Shown here in pieces: positions 8,347 through 16,845 of a DNA stretch of 64,000 nucleotides. The DNA is from Nocardia paucivorans NBRC 100373 (GTDB lineage Bacteria; Actinomycetota; Actinomycetes; Mycobacteriales; Mycobacteriaceae): the NCBI RefSeq assembly GCF_000308675.1, contig NZ_BAGE01000046.1, forward strand, positions 248,001-312,000, written 5' to 3'. Both the position numbers and the translations under genes were made by a program. Each line of letters starts with the position of its first letter. Within the stretch, counting starts at the first letter, position 1. The notes under the pieces were generated by a model. The model did no database searches, was not told where the DNA came from, and was given only the letters and a program-made list of their open reading frames with translations.

Positions 8347-9288
8347 GTGGACCTCCTCAGCGATGTCATCCGGGTTGTGCGCACCGGCCGACCCTCGGCG
8401 AACCGGATACGCGTCGGCTCCCCGTGGTCGTATCGGTTCGCACCCTACGACGGCGCGGGCTTCCACATGGTCCTGCGAGGTACGAGTTGGTTGCACATGG
8501 ATGGGCACGCCCCCCTGCAACTCGGTCCCGGGGACATCGTGCTGCTGCCCGCCGGTCACGGTCACGTACTGGCCGATTCACGCAATGCGGGCCGGCCGGC
8601 ACCGTTCGAGTCCGCGGTGGCGGATCGGACGGGAAATGTGGAACTGCTGTGCGGGAAGTACCGGCTGGACCGGCGCAGATCCCATCCGATGCTCACCGCC
8701 CTCCCGAACGTGGTGCACCTGCCCGCCCCCGGCGGCGACCACGACGACCTGCGCGCGGCACTCGATCTCCTCGCCGCCGAAACGACCACCCGACGTCCGG
8801 GGCGCGACGCGGCACTCGCCGGCCTGCTCGACCTGCTGCTCGTATACATGATCCGCGCCTGGTTCGACGATCACGCAGATCTGGGGTGGCCACGCGCGCT
8901 ACGGGACCGCGGCATCACCACGGTGCTCGAGGCGATGCACGGCTCCCCGGACCGGCCATGGCGAATCGAAGACCTGGCCGCCGAGGCCGGTCTCTCACGC
9001 ACCACGCTCACCCGGAAGTTCACGGCTCTGGTCGGCACCGCCCCGATGACCTACCTGACCCACTGGCGCATGACGCTCGCGGCCCACCTACTGCACGACA
9101 CCGACCTCGGCCTGGCGGCCGTCGCACGGCGCGTCGGCTATTCCTCGCCGTTCGCGTTCTCGCATGCGTTCAAGCGCGAGTTCGGCGTCGCACCCGGTCG
9201 CTACCGCGAGATCCGAACCCATCACGCCACAATCTCCGCGATATCGCCTCATACCCGCAGCTCGGTCCGGTGGGCCGGCGGGGCGTAG
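8347..9288 (+). CDS. AraC-family regulator with N-terminal cupin domain
   Basis: Residues 1-170 form an AraC-type ligand-binding cupin (VLRGTSWLHMDGHAPLQLGPGD with HGHV). The last 100 residues hold the two HTH motifs of AraC/XylS proteins (WRIEDLAAEAGLSRTTLTRKF and LAAVARRVGYSSPFAFSHAF). The GTG at 8347 is preferred because AGGA at 8334-8337 is 9 bases upstream. The ATG at 8338 would have no spacer. Divergent placement from the MBL hydrolase suggests it senses a compound handled by that enzyme and controls it. It is convergent with dapE. Confidence 0.88.
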   Translation: MDLLSDVIRVVRTGRPSANRIRVGSPWSYRFAPYDGAGFHMVLRGTSWLHMDGHAPLQLGPGDIVLLPAGHGHVLADSRNAGRPAPFESAVADRTGNVELLCGKYRLDRRRSHPMLTALPNVVHLPAPGGDHDDLRAALDLLAAETTTRRPGRDAALAGLLDLLLVYMIRAWFDDHADLGWPRALRDRGITTVLEAMHGSPDRPWRIEDLAAEAGLSRTTLTRKFTALVGTAPMTYLTHWRMTLAAHLLHDTDLGLAAVARRVGYSSPFAFSHAFKREFGVAPGRYREIRTHHATISAISPHTRSSVRWAGGA

Positions 9289-9318
9289 CCCACCGACCGG
9301 TGCGGTCACGCCCGGAGA

Positions 9319-10419
9319 TCAGGACGTGGTGTCGGTCAGGTAGTTGCGGAGCATGGTCGTGACGGCGGTGATCTGGGAGAACGGGACGTGCTCGTCGCGT
9401 TTGTGGGCGAGGTTCGGGTCGCCCGGACCGAAATTGACGGCCGGAATACCGCGGGCCGCGAACCGGGAGACATCCGTCCATCCGTATTTGGCGCGGACAC
9501 CGGCCGAACCGTGGGCGCGCACGGAGGTGACGAGTCGTTGCGCGGCGGGCGCGGTCAGACCAGGGAGGGCGCCGGGGGCGGAGTCGGTGACCTCGAGTTC
9601 CACCTCGAGTCCGGCGAAAACCTCACGGACATGGTCGATGGCCTGGTCCACCGACCGATCCGGCGCGAACCGGAAGTTCACCTCCAGCTCGGCGGCATCG
9701 GGCACCACATTGCCCACCACACCGCCTTCGACCCGGACCGCGGACAGCCCTTCCCGATACTCACATCCGTCGATATCGACCCGCCGGGCCTCATACTCCG
9801 CCAGTCGATTCAAGATCGGGGCCAGGCGGTGGATGGCATTGTCACCCAACCAGGACCGCGCCGAATGCGCCCGCACTCCGGAGGTGCGCAACTCGACCCG
9901 CAGGGTGCCCTGGCAGCCGGCCTCGATCCAGCCGCCGGAGGGTTCCCCGAGGATTGCGAGGTCGCCGTCGAGCCAGTGCGGTAGATCACGTTCGATAGCG
10001 GTCAGGCCGTTGAGCTCGGCCGCGATCTCCTCGCAGTCGTAGAAGATCAGGGTGAGATCATGTGCCGGTTCGGCAATGGTCGCGGCGAGGTGCAGAAAGA
10101 CCGCGTCCCCGGATTTCATATCCACCGTGCCGCAACCGTAGAGCACTTCGGCTCCGTTCTCGACGACGCGCCTGCTCGGCACATTGTCCGCGATCGGCAC
10201 GGTATCCAGATGCCCGGCCAGGACGACCCGCGTCGGCAGCCCACGGTCGGTGCGTGCGAGCACCACATTGCCGTGTCGCAGCACCTCGAAACCGGTGGTC
10301 TGCGTACGCAGCGCGGCTTCCACGGCGTCGGTGATCGCGGCCTCGTCCTGGGAAACGCTCGGGATATCCACGAGGGCGGCGGTCAGGGCAATCGGGTCGG
10401 CACGTAAGTCGAGGGTCAC
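9319..10419 (-). CDS. dapE: Succinyl-diaminopimelate desuccinylase
   Basis: DapE removes the succinyl group from N-succinyl-LL-diaminopimelate in lysine and cell-wall DAP synthesis. The 366-residue M20 metallopeptidase-family protein shows the metal ligands in AGHLDTVP, GCGTVDMKSG and FYDCEEIAAELNG, a dimerisation domain near residues 175-285, and the closing His in AHKRDEHVP. The GTG at 10419 begins the conserved MTLDLRADPI. The longer open frame upstream is not protein-like. dapD lies 5.4 kb away and dapC at 23-24 kb. In M. tuberculosis dapE and dapD are adjacent, so accessory genes appear to have been inserted between them here. Confidence 0.93.
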   Translation of the reverse strand: MTLDLRADPIALTAALVDIPSVSQDEAAITDAVEAALRTQTTGFEVLRHGNVVLARTDRGLPTRVVLAGHLDTVPIADNVPSRRVVENGAEVLYGCGTVDMKSGDAVFLHLAATIAEPAHDLTLIFYDCEEIAAELNGLTAIERDLPHWLDGDLAILGEPSGGWIEAGCQGTLRVELRTSGVRAHSARSWLGDNAIHRLAPILNRLAEYEARRVDIDGCEYREGLSAVRVEGGVVGNVVPDAAELEVNFRFAPDRSVDQAIDHVREVFAGLEVELEVTDSAPGALPGLTAPAAQRLVTSVRAHGSAGVRAKYGWTDVSRFAARGIPAVNFGPGDPNLAHKRDEHVPFSQITAVTTMLRNYLTDTTS

Positions 10420-10530
10420 GAAACACGAGCGTAGGCGGCCACCCGGTGCGGCATCCCTGTCGGGGCACCACCGACCGGATGGCCGCCGCATCGACCGCCA
10501 CCAACCCGACCGGCAATCGATGTGGGAACG

Positions 10531-10571
10531 CCCGGTCGGCGCTCGGAGACCCACTCCGAGCGCCGACCGGG
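10531..10571 (-). terminator. Perfect 18-bp terminator stem after the DoxX gene
   Basis: Positions 10531-10548 and 10554-10571 are perfect inverted complements with a 5-base loop. The stem begins 13 bases after the DoxX stop in the direction of transcription. There is no long T-run, as is usual in actinobacteria. Confidence 0.75.
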
Positions 10572-10583
10572 CTCATGGATTCG

Positions 10584-11021
10584 TCATCGTGAGAGCATGG
10601 CGCGCAACTCGGTGAGACCGGCTCGGCGCTGGTAGGCGATCCAGGCGAAGATCGCGGCGAGGACCAGCGGGAAGACCGCCATCGCAGGCCTGTCGGCAAT
10701 AAAGGCCTGCGTACCGGCGGCGAGCACGGTGAGCACGCACAACCCCGCGGCGGCCGGGGCGCACAGCCGAGGCACCATCAGCCCGAGACCGCCGGCGACC
10801 TCCGCGAGCCCGATGAAGACGAGCACCCCGAAGGGGACGGTCAGGTTCTCCGAAGTGTTTTCGGCCAAGACATGGGGTATGACGAGTTTCGGCCCGCCGG
10901 AGGCGATGACGAAGAACAGGCCGAGCAGGATCTGCAGGCTCCACAGGACGCGGTTGTGGATCTTGCCTGGACGGTCGGCGACATCGTCGGAGAAGTTGAC
11001 GGTGGGGTTGGCTGTGGTCAT
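10584..11021 (-). CDS. DoxX-family membrane protein
   Basis: This 145-residue protein has four predicted membrane helices: about residues 24-42, 62-84, 88-108 and 112-128. It has the DoxX-like opening LWSLQILLGLFFVIASGGPKL. DoxX proteins are small integral membrane proteins tied loosely to redox and thiol stress. A specific reaction is not known for this one. The ATG at 11021 has AGGAGG 7 bases upstream. It lies downstream of, and codirectional with, the MerR/SDR genes but is separated from them by 236 bases, so it may have its own promoter. Confidence 0.85.
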   Translation of the reverse strand: MTTANPTVNFSDDVADRPGKIHNRVLWSLQILLGLFFVIASGGPKLVIPHVLAENTSENLTVPFGVLVFIGLAEVAGGLGLMVPRLCAPAAAGLCVLTVLAAGTQAFIADRPAMAVFPLVLAAIFAWIAYQRRAGLTELRAMLSR

Positions 11022-11257
11022 TTCCGGTCCTCCTGATCGTTCGCGCCGGGTTGGTAGCGCGTTCAACAGATAGGACGGAGCACTGTCGGAGAACTCATCG
11101 CTGTCTGTGAAGAATTTTCCGGAACCGCTGCATACCGGCTCGGCGCTGGATACGCGGCACCGCCGGGCAGGTGAGGCCGACCTATCGGCGTGCAGGCCAC
11201 TCCCACATAATCCATGGACCAAGGATCAGAGGACCGGACCCGTGCTGCAGTGAAATA

Positions 11258-11617
11258 TCAGGGCCTCTGGCCGGTGGCCCGCGTCAGCGCCTCGCCGAGG
11301 CGGTTGCGGACAGCGTTCAGCGCGGCGATCTTCTCGTCCATCTCCGCGAGCCTGCGGGCGATAACCCGCGCGCTCGCGGGACAGAGGCCCGCGGCGGTGA
11401 TGTCCTGATCCAGGCAGGGCAGGAAGGCGCGGATGTCGTTGGTGGTCAGGCCGAGGGAGAGCAACAGTCTGATATTGCCCACATGGCCGACGGTTGTTTC
11501 GTCGTACTCTCGGTAACCGTTCGGGGCGCGCCGAGGACGGAGCAGGCCCTGTTGTTCGTAATAGCGCAACGCGCGAACGGTGATGCCGGCCTCGTCCGCC
11601 AGTTCTCCGATCAGCAT
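11258..11617 (-). CDS. MerR-family transcriptional regulator
   Basis: This is a 119-residue MerR-type protein. The N-terminal winged HTH (MLIGELADEAGITVRALRYY, then EQQGLLRP) is followed by NGYREYDE and a dimerisation helix near residues 80-115. There is no clear metal-binding cysteine cluster. A single Cys in LPCLDQDI and another in LCPAS fit a redox or organic-ligand sensor as well as a metal sensor. It lies 10 bases behind the SDR gene. A perfect MerR-like dyad sits in the SDR promoter, so autoregulation through that promoter is likely. Confidence 0.9.
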   Translation of the reverse strand: MLIGELADEAGITVRALRYYEQQGLLRPRRAPNGYREYDETTVGHVGNIRLLLSLGLTTNDIRAFLPCLDQDITAAGLCPASARVIARRLAEMDEKIAALNAVRNRLGEALTRATGQRP

Positions 11618-11627
11618 CGACCCATTA

Positions 11628-12386
11628 TCATGCGGCCGCGCTCAGGCCACCGTCGATGCGGATGACCGCGCCGGTGAGGTAACCGGCCTCGGGACGCGTC
11701 GCGTTCACGATCCACCATGCGATCTCGTCGGGTCGAGCGATACGCCCCAGCGGGATTCGGGACCGAAGCTCTTTGCCCGCCGCGGCGATCTGCTCATCGG
11801 ATAAACCGGCGTGGGCGAGCACCGGTGTCGCCGTGATTCCCGGGGCCACCGACACCACACGAATGCCACGCGGCGCGAGTTCGACAGCCCATGTGTGGGT
11901 GAGGAAGTCGAGAGCCACTTTCGTGGATCCGTAGACCGAGTTGTTCGGCCATCCGTTGTGGGGTGGGTTGGATGTGATGTTGACGATGACGCCACCCGCC
12001 GGTAGGTGCGGCAGAGCGTGCTGGGTGAGGAAGATCGGTGCCAGAAGATTAGTGGCGAGCTGTTCCTCGGCGACCTTCCGGTCGATCTCCCCGAGTGGCG
12101 CGGGTCGGGTGATAGCGGCGTTGTTGACCACGATATCGATGCGGCCGTACGCCTCCAATGCGGCGGTCACGGCGGCGGCGGAAGCGTTCGACTCGGTGAG
12201 GTCGGCCACGAATGATCGGATCCGACGGTGTCCTTCCGCCGTCTCCGCCAAGCGTTCGGCGGATCGTCCGACGATAAGGACTTCGGCGCCCATGGCAGCG
12301 AATTGATGGGCCGTCGCACGACCGATACCGGTGCCTCCCCCGGTGATGAGCACTGCCCGACCGTCGAGGGTGTTCGTCTCTTCCAT
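11628..12386 (-). CDS. SDR-family oxidoreductase
   Basis: This 252-residue short-chain dehydrogenase has the Rossmann motif ITGGGTGIGRA near residue 15, NNAAITR near 88 and the catalytic YGSTK near 149. A Ser lies in the preceding loop and a C-terminal IRIDGGLSA closes the fold. GRS after the second strand suggests NADP(H). The substrate is unknown. The ATG at 12386 is seven bases from a putative -10 hexamer, so the mRNA may be leaderless. The MerR gene follows 10 bases after the stop, and the pair forms an operon that the MerR protein probably controls. Confidence 0.9.
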   Translation of the reverse strand: MEETNTLDGRAVLITGGGTGIGRATAHQFAAMGAEVLIVGRSAERLAETAEGHRRIRSFVADLTESNASAAAVTAALEAYGRIDIVVNNAAITRPAPLGEIDRKVAEEQLATNLLAPIFLTQHALPHLPAGGVIVNITSNPPHNGWPNNSVYGSTKVALDFLTHTWAVELAPRGIRVVSVAPGITATPVLAHAGLSDEQIAAAGKELRSRIPLGRIARPDEIAWWIVNATRPEAGYLTGAVIRIDGGLSAAA

Positions 12387-12393
12387 GCCCGGA

Positions 12394-12425
12394 ACGCTAA
12401 ACCTTGACCCTGGCGTCAAGGTCAA
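12394..12425 (-). promoter_or_regulatory. MerR-type promoter with long spacer and perfect dyad
   Basis: Read on the minus strand, TTGACC (12420-12425) and TAGCGT (12394-12399) are separated by 20 bases. The dyad ACCTTGAC-N6-GTCAAGGT (12401-12422) is perfect over 8+8 bases and fills the spacer. Over-long spacers with a central dyad are the hallmark of MerR-activated promoters. The -10 ends 7 bases before the SDR ATG, predicting a leaderless transcript. Confidence 0.7.
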
Positions 12426-12534
12426 GAACAGCAGATGGCACAGCACCTGACCAGGACCGACCTCGCTCGTGTGAACAGGAGTAGGTCGATCGCGAATCCG
12501 AGCATCGGACCGGGTGAGCGTGGACCGATGGTCG

Positions 12535-13770
12535 TCAGCGAAAGCCGTTCGATCCGAGTGCGGAGCCCCACCTGATCGCGGCCTCGGCCAAGCGGCCACG
12601 CGATCTCGGCGGTGCAACAGGCGTGTCGTTCGCCGTGGTGGGGGCGTAGACCGCCCGAGCCAGTTCGAGCTTCGTTCGACGTGCGTTCTCGACCACGGAA
12701 GCGTCGAAACCGGTGCCGGTCGGTCGCTGCGGCACCTGATCGAGGTCGTCGAGGAGCGTCCAGCCCGACCCGAGTTCGATGAGTGAGCGGTGCTTTGTGC
12801 CGTAGAAATCGGAACTGATCGGAATCGCCACCCCGTTCGCGCCCGCCATCGCCGCCACCAGATGCATATGGAAACGTGTCGACAACCAGGTTTGTCCGAG
12901 CGAAACCGGCAACCCGTGCTCCCATACCTCGACGAACGGATAGAACCGCGCGCCAGGAAGTTGGTGCTCGATGAGATCGAAAACCCGTCGGTCCTCGCCC
13001 GGGATGGCCTCGACCACGCCGACCCGCTCGGGCGAGATCCGCCAGGCGTGCAGAATCCGCAAAACGCTCGCGGCGAGCGCACCGATATCCATATCGAGCA
13101 GATCGCTTTGCAGGCACAGCATCACATCGCGCGCGTTCTTCTCATCTCGTCGGATGGGCGGCCGAGCCAGAAAAGCATCGTCGAAACCCGGCTCGATTCC
13201 GAACAGCTCCGCGGATGCCCGATCCCGTACCTCGGTGATCGTGAAGTCGGCAGCGGTGGCCCGTACCAACTGTCCTGCTCCTGCCGGTTCCGGGAAGAGC
13301 CCGAGACCGGTGGCCGCGCATCGTGCGCCGGACGCGCGGCCGACCGCCCCCGCGCCCGCCAGCAGCCCGATATGCCGAGGCCAGATCCGGTTGATGTACC
13401 CGCCGCCGAGGAGATGTATCACATTCGCACGATGCAGCAACGCGATACCACGATCCCACCGTGGAGCCAGACCGGGATCGCCCACGGCGCGACGCACCCA
13501 GGCCGCTACCTGCCACGGATCGTCCGACGGTGCCTCCCAACACAGTCGCCACAGCGTATCGGTGAACCTCGCTCGCGGATGCAGGTCGCCGAGCAGAACC
13601 TGCGCCGGTCCGGGGGAATGCGTATCGACCCATACCGTCGCTTCCGGCGCGATATCGGCGAGATAAAGCAACCAACCTGCGACGATGAGTTCATCCCCGT
13701 AGTTGGGATGGCCCGCCGGGCTGATCAGGTAGTAGAGCGTTGGTGGGGCGGGCACAGTCTTTCCGATCAC
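12535..13770 (-). CDS. Polysaccharide pyruvyl transferase family protein
   Basis: The 411-residue protein matches the PF04230 pattern. The N-terminal YYLISPAGHPNYGDELIV carries the G-N-x-GDE signature, VIHLLGGGYIN follows near residue 120, and the C-terminal STRFHMHLVAAMAGANGVAI contains the R-x-H-x-H motif. Enzymes of this family transfer pyruvate to sugars of cell-wall polymers or act in exopolysaccharide synthesis. The acceptor is unknown here. GTG at 13770 is the nearest start before the conserved part, and the sequence further upstream is not protein-like. No glycan cluster surrounds it. Confidence 0.82.
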   Translation of the reverse strand: MIGKTVPAPPTLYYLISPAGHPNYGDELIVAGWLLYLADIAPEATVWVDTHSPGPAQVLLGDLHPRARFTDTLWRLCWEAPSDDPWQVAAWVRRAVGDPGLAPRWDRGIALLHRANVIHLLGGGYINRIWPRHIGLLAGAGAVGRASGARCAATGLGLFPEPAGAGQLVRATAADFTITEVRDRASAELFGIEPGFDDAFLARPPIRRDEKNARDVMLCLQSDLLDMDIGALAASVLRILHAWRISPERVGVVEAIPGEDRRVFDLIEHQLPGARFYPFVEVWEHGLPVSLGQTWLSTRFHMHLVAAMAGANGVAIPISSDFYGTKHRSLIELGSGWTLLDDLDQVPQRPTGTGFDASVVENARRTKLELARAVYAPTTANDTPVAPPRSRGRLAEAAIRWGSALGSNGFR

Positions 13771-14129
13771 GCGAGGAGAAGTCCGGTCATGATATCCCGA
13801 CCGAACGGACGACCCATAGGGTTCTGTTTCCGAGCCCGGGGTGGCCCCGATATGCCCGGCCGGCTCGTCGCACTCATCGGCACATCGGATCGAACCGAGC
13901 AAAGCGCGCCGAGGCGCACGACAGACCTGACGGCGGCTCGGTTCGAGCGCCCGGGAGAGCGGCGGTGATGGCCGCGGCTTCGGGATCGGGCAATACGTCG
14001 TCCCTGGTGGCTGCCCCAGCGGCCCGCACACCCATCTCCCGAGACGGGTAATACCTATGCGCCACAGTCGGTTTCACTTCCCATATCAGCGGGAACGCCG
14101 TGCCTGTTCACACAGTCGAGGCCCTCATC

Positions 14130-14174
14130 GACATCGCTCACGCGGATATCGCTCACGCGGATATCGCTCACGCG
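14130..14174. repeat. Three tandem 15-bp repeats
   Basis: The unit GATATCGCTCACGCG occurs at 14145-14159 and 14160-14174, with a one-mismatch copy at 14130-14144. The array lies in the 454-base gap (13771-14224) just past the stop of the small secreted protein. The rest of that gap shows nothing I can name. Slipped-strand expansion is the simplest origin. Confidence 0.8.
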
Positions 14175-14224
14175 CCAGTGTGCCCGTTTGATCCGTGCTG
14201 TCTCGTTCGATGACGAGGGGAGGT

Positions 14225-14590
14225 TCAATCCCGGTAGACAGTGACATAGGCGTTCGTGACGGCCCCGATACTCATCGGGCTCGCACACGAAGCCGTGCCG
14301 CGTCCGGATGGGCCGAAGGAACCACTCCACGAACCCTGGTACGGACCGATGGCCATGAGCGGAAAGGCGTTGGGCACGCCGTGTAGACCGAAACACTCGA
14401 CGATCAGCGTGTACTCCCGGCCCGCGGGACCGTCGTCGTGGCACGTCGCCGTCGCGCCGACCAAATCCCTTGTTACAGCACAATCCTGCGGCGCGGCGTG
14501 GGCGGCCCCGGCACCGAGGACCGTGGCGAAACCCGCCACCACGGCAGCGGCAACGAGCGTCCGTGTGGTGATCATCGTCGTTCTTCTCAT
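14225..14590 (-). CDS. Small secreted protein of unknown function
   Basis: The 121-residue precursor has a clear Sec signal peptide: MRRTT, a hydrophobic core LVAAAVVAGFATVLGA, and the cleavage site AHA-AP. This gives a mature domain of about 90 residues with four cysteines that could form two disulfides, and a Gly/Ser-rich late segment. I do not recognise the family. The ATG at 14590 is chosen because GGGA stands five bases before it. ATGs at 14608 and 14575 are alternatives. Its upstream region carries an 11-bp tandem repeat array, and a 15-bp repeat array follows the gene. Confidence 0.75.
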   Translation of the reverse strand: MRRTTMITTRTLVAAAVVAGFATVLGAGAAHAAPQDCAVTRDLVGATATCHDDGPAGREYTLIVECFGLHGVPNAFPLMAIGPYQGSWSGSFGPSGRGTASCASPMSIGAVTNAYVTVYRD

Positions 14591-14616
14591 CCGAATCCCG
14601 TCTCCCACATCGCTTC

Positions 14617-14670
14617 ACTGTTGCTTGACTGTTGCTTGACTGTTGCTTGACTGTTGCTTGACTGTGCTTG
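14617..14670. repeat. 11-bp tandem repeat array upstream of the secreted-protein gene
   Basis: ACTGTTGCTTG is repeated four times perfectly at 14617-14660, followed by a fifth copy lacking one T at 14661-14670. The 11-base period is close to one DNA helical turn, so each copy faces the same side. It lies 27-80 bases upstream of the minus-strand start at 14590, where a promoter or operator would be expected. Confidence 0.85.
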
Positions 14671-14900
14671 TCCATCGATTGCCCACCGCGCGTCGTTACG
14701 AACAGAGGGACAACACATCAGCGACACCCATCCATGTTCCGGTTCCCAACCGCCGGCGACCAGGCGCGAACCGGCTCCGCCACAGGCGCCGGCCATCCAC
14801 GCCACAGCCGGTGCCGGACCTCCGCGAAAACCTGTTGGCGGATCACGGCGAGCACTGCTACCTTCCGGAGGCCGTGCCGGAGAACGAGGAGGTGGTACCC

Positions 14901-14954
14901 GTGAACGCAGTATCGACATGGGTACTCCCCGCTGGGGTCACGGTCGGGCGATAG
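14901..14954 (+). CDS. Possible 17-residue leader peptide
   Basis: A GTG-started frame (MNAVSTWVLPAGVTVGR) follows AGGAGG at 14887-14892 with an 8-base spacer and ends 45 bases before the hydrolase start. Between them, CGGGAG (14961-14966) and CTCCCG (14982-14987) form a hairpin that ends at the hydrolase ribosome site. The frame could be a regulatory leader or the end of a decayed gene, because the residues upstream in the same frame look weakly protein-like. The rest of the gap 14671-14999 shows nothing else. Confidence 0.3.
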   Translation: MNAVSTWVLPAGVTVGR

Positions 14955-14999
14955 GTCGTCCGGGAGCGCCGCTCGAGAGCACTCCCGAAAGGCACGACC

Positions 15000-15770
15000 A
15001 TGCACTTCACTTCCGAACAGCGCCTCGACGACATCCTCGAACGCGAATTCACCCTCGGCGAGATCCCCGGCATCCTGTGGACATCCGAATCCGCACCCAC
15101 TCCGGCGCCGCTGATCCTGGCCGGCCACCCCGGCGGACTGCACATGATGTACCCGCGACTGGCGACCCGGGCCAGACACGCCGCGGCCCAAGGCTTCGCC
15201 ACGGCCACCATCGAGCTGCCCGGCAGCGGTGACCGGCCTCGTTCCGCCGCCGCCGAACAGGCCCGCGCCGACCTGCGCCGGGCGGTGGCCGCAGGTGGGC
15301 CGGTCGACGACGAGATCGTCGACCGGCTCGTCTGTCCGTTGGTCGACAAGGCGGTCCCGGAATGGCGGGCCACCCTGGACGCCCTGCTCGCGCTGCCCGA
15401 GATCGGCGGCCCGGTCGGGTACTCGGGTGGGGTTATCGCCCTCGGTATCCGGCCGGCGGTGGTCGAGCCACGCATCTCGGCCGCCCTGTTGTTCGCCGGA
15501 AGTTATGTGCCCCGCGCCATGTTCGCCGAGGCCCGGCGGGTCACCATTCCGCTACAGGTCCTGCTGCAGTGGGACGACGAGGGAAACGACCGGCAACTCG
15601 CCCTGGACCTGTTCGACGCCTTCGGCTCCACGGAGAAGACGCTGCACGCCAATATGGGTGGGCACACCGGCGTCCCACAATTCGAGGGAGACGACGCGAA
15701 CCGGTTCTTTGCCCGACACCTGAAGTCACCGGAAGTAGGACCCGAACGCCGGGCCGACGGCAGCCGATAG
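15000..15770 (+). CDS. Alpha/beta-hydrolase
   Basis: This 256-residue hydrolase has the oxyanion segment LILAGHPGGLH near residue 40, the nucleophile elbow GYSGG near 141, and a late acid/His region ending in GGHTGVPQ near 219. That completes a plausible Ser-Asp-His triad. The family includes dienelactone-hydrolase-like enzymes, and the substrate is unknown. The ATG at 15000 has GAAAGG 7 bases upstream. It precedes dapD on the same strand, separated by 73 bases, but no link to DAP synthesis is implied. Confidence 0.85.
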   Translation: MHFTSEQRLDDILEREFTLGEIPGILWTSESAPTPAPLILAGHPGGLHMMYPRLATRARHAAAQGFATATIELPGSGDRPRSAAAEQARADLRRAVAAGGPVDDEIVDRLVCPLVDKAVPEWRATLDALLALPEIGGPVGYSGGVIALGIRPAVVEPRISAALLFAGSYVPRAMFAEARRVTIPLQVLLQWDDEGNDRQLALDLFDAFGSTEKTLHANMGGHTGVPQFEGDDANRFFARHLKSPEVGPERRADGSR

Positions 15771-15843
15771 GAGCCCCTCGGCCGGGATACCGCACCATCA
15801 CCGGGTGAGAGTCCACCGAGCACCTCCCATTAGGCTTTGAGCC

Positions 15844-16791
15844 GTGAGCACTCAGGGAGCAACCGCTGTCGGTATCGCCAATATCACCCCGGACGGGACC
15901 GTCCTGGATACCTGGTTCCCGAGCCCGGAGCTGGGTGAGTTCACCACGACCGGCACCGAACGCCTGGCCGATGTTCCGGCCGAATTCGCCGAGCTGGTGG
16001 GCCCGGATGAGGCGCGTGGTGTGGAGGTGGTCGCGGTGCGCACCACCATCGCGGACCTGTCCGCCGCGCCGGTCGACGCGCACGATGTCTACCTGCGGCT
16101 GCATCTGCTCTCGCACCGTTTGGTGCGGCCCCACGAGGTGAGCTTGGAAGGCCAGTTCGGTCTGCTCAGCAATGTGGTGTGGACCAACCACGGCCCGGCG
16201 GCGGTGGAAGGGTTCGAGGCGACGCGCGCCCGGTTGCGGGCCCGCGGTCCGGTGACCGTGTACAGCGTGGACAAGTTCCCGCGCATGGTGGACTACGTGG
16301 TTCCCGCCGGGGTGCGCATCGGGGACGCCGACCGGGTGCGGCTGGGTGCGCATCTGGCCGCCGGCACCACGGTGATGCACGAGGGTTTCGTGAACTTCAA
16401 TGCCGGCACCCTCGGCACGTCGATGGTGGAGGGCCGAATCTCGGCCGGGGTGGTGGTCGGTGACGGCTCCGATATCGGCGGCGGCGCGTCCACCATGGGC
16501 ACGCTGTCGGGCGGCGGAACCACGGTCATCTCCATCGGGGAGCGGTCGCTGCTGGGCGCCAATTCGGGTCTCGGTATCCCGCTCGGTGACGATTGTGTGA
16601 TCGAGGCGGGTCTGTATCTGACCGCCGGCACCAAGGTCACCACCCCCGACGGCACCGTCGTCAAGGCCGCAGAACTCGCCGGCCGCAACAATCTGCTCTT
16701 CCGTCGTAATGCGCAGACCGGCGCTGTGGAGGTGTTGCCCCGCAGCGGCACGGGGATCGAGCTCAACGAGGAACTACACGCCCACAACTGA
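15844..16791 (+). CDS. dapD: 2,3,4,5-tetrahydropyridine-2,6-dicarboxylate N-succinyltransferase
   Basis: DapD succinylates tetrahydrodipicolinate with succinyl-CoA in the succinylase branch of DAP/lysine synthesis. The 315-residue protein has the actinobacterial DapD layout. An N-terminal alpha/beta domain is followed by a left-handed beta-helix of hexapeptide repeats from about residue 155 to 280 (VRLGAHLAAGTTVMHEGFV, GGGASTMGTLSGGG, ANSGLGIPLGDDCVIEAG). The GTG start at 15844 precedes the conserved STQGA. A 15-bp direct duplication spans its stop codon (16787-16801 and 16802-16816), and a strong terminator stem follows. It is convergent with the PPOX gene. Confidence 0.95.
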   Translation: MSTQGATAVGIANITPDGTVLDTWFPSPELGEFTTTGTERLADVPAEFAELVGPDEARGVEVVAVRTTIADLSAAPVDAHDVYLRLHLLSHRLVRPHEVSLEGQFGLLSNVVWTNHGPAAVEGFEATRARLRARGPVTVYSVDKFPRMVDYVVPAGVRIGDADRVRLGAHLAAGTTVMHEGFVNFNAGTLGTSMVEGRISAGVVVGDGSDIGGGASTMGTLSGGGTTVISIGERSLLGANSGLGIPLGDDCVIEAGLYLTAGTKVTTPDGTVVKAAELAGRNNLLFRRNAQTGAVEVLPRSGTGIELNEELHAHN

Positions 16792-16810
16792 GCCCGTGAC
16801 GACTGAGCCC

Positions 16811-16845
16811 GTGACGGCCACATCGGTTCAGGATGTGGCCGTCAC
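16811..16845. terminator. Bidirectional terminator between dapD and the PPOX gene
   Basis: Positions 16811-16824 and 16832-16845 form a perfect 14-bp stem with a 7-base loop. The minus-strand PPOX stop codon (16828-16830) lies in the loop, so the stem includes the last codons of that gene and serves both convergent transcripts. Confidence 0.8.

Noticed and set aside
14130..14670. CRISPR array
   Set aside because: The repeats are directly adjacent with no spacers, units are only 11 or 15 bases, and no cas gene is near.
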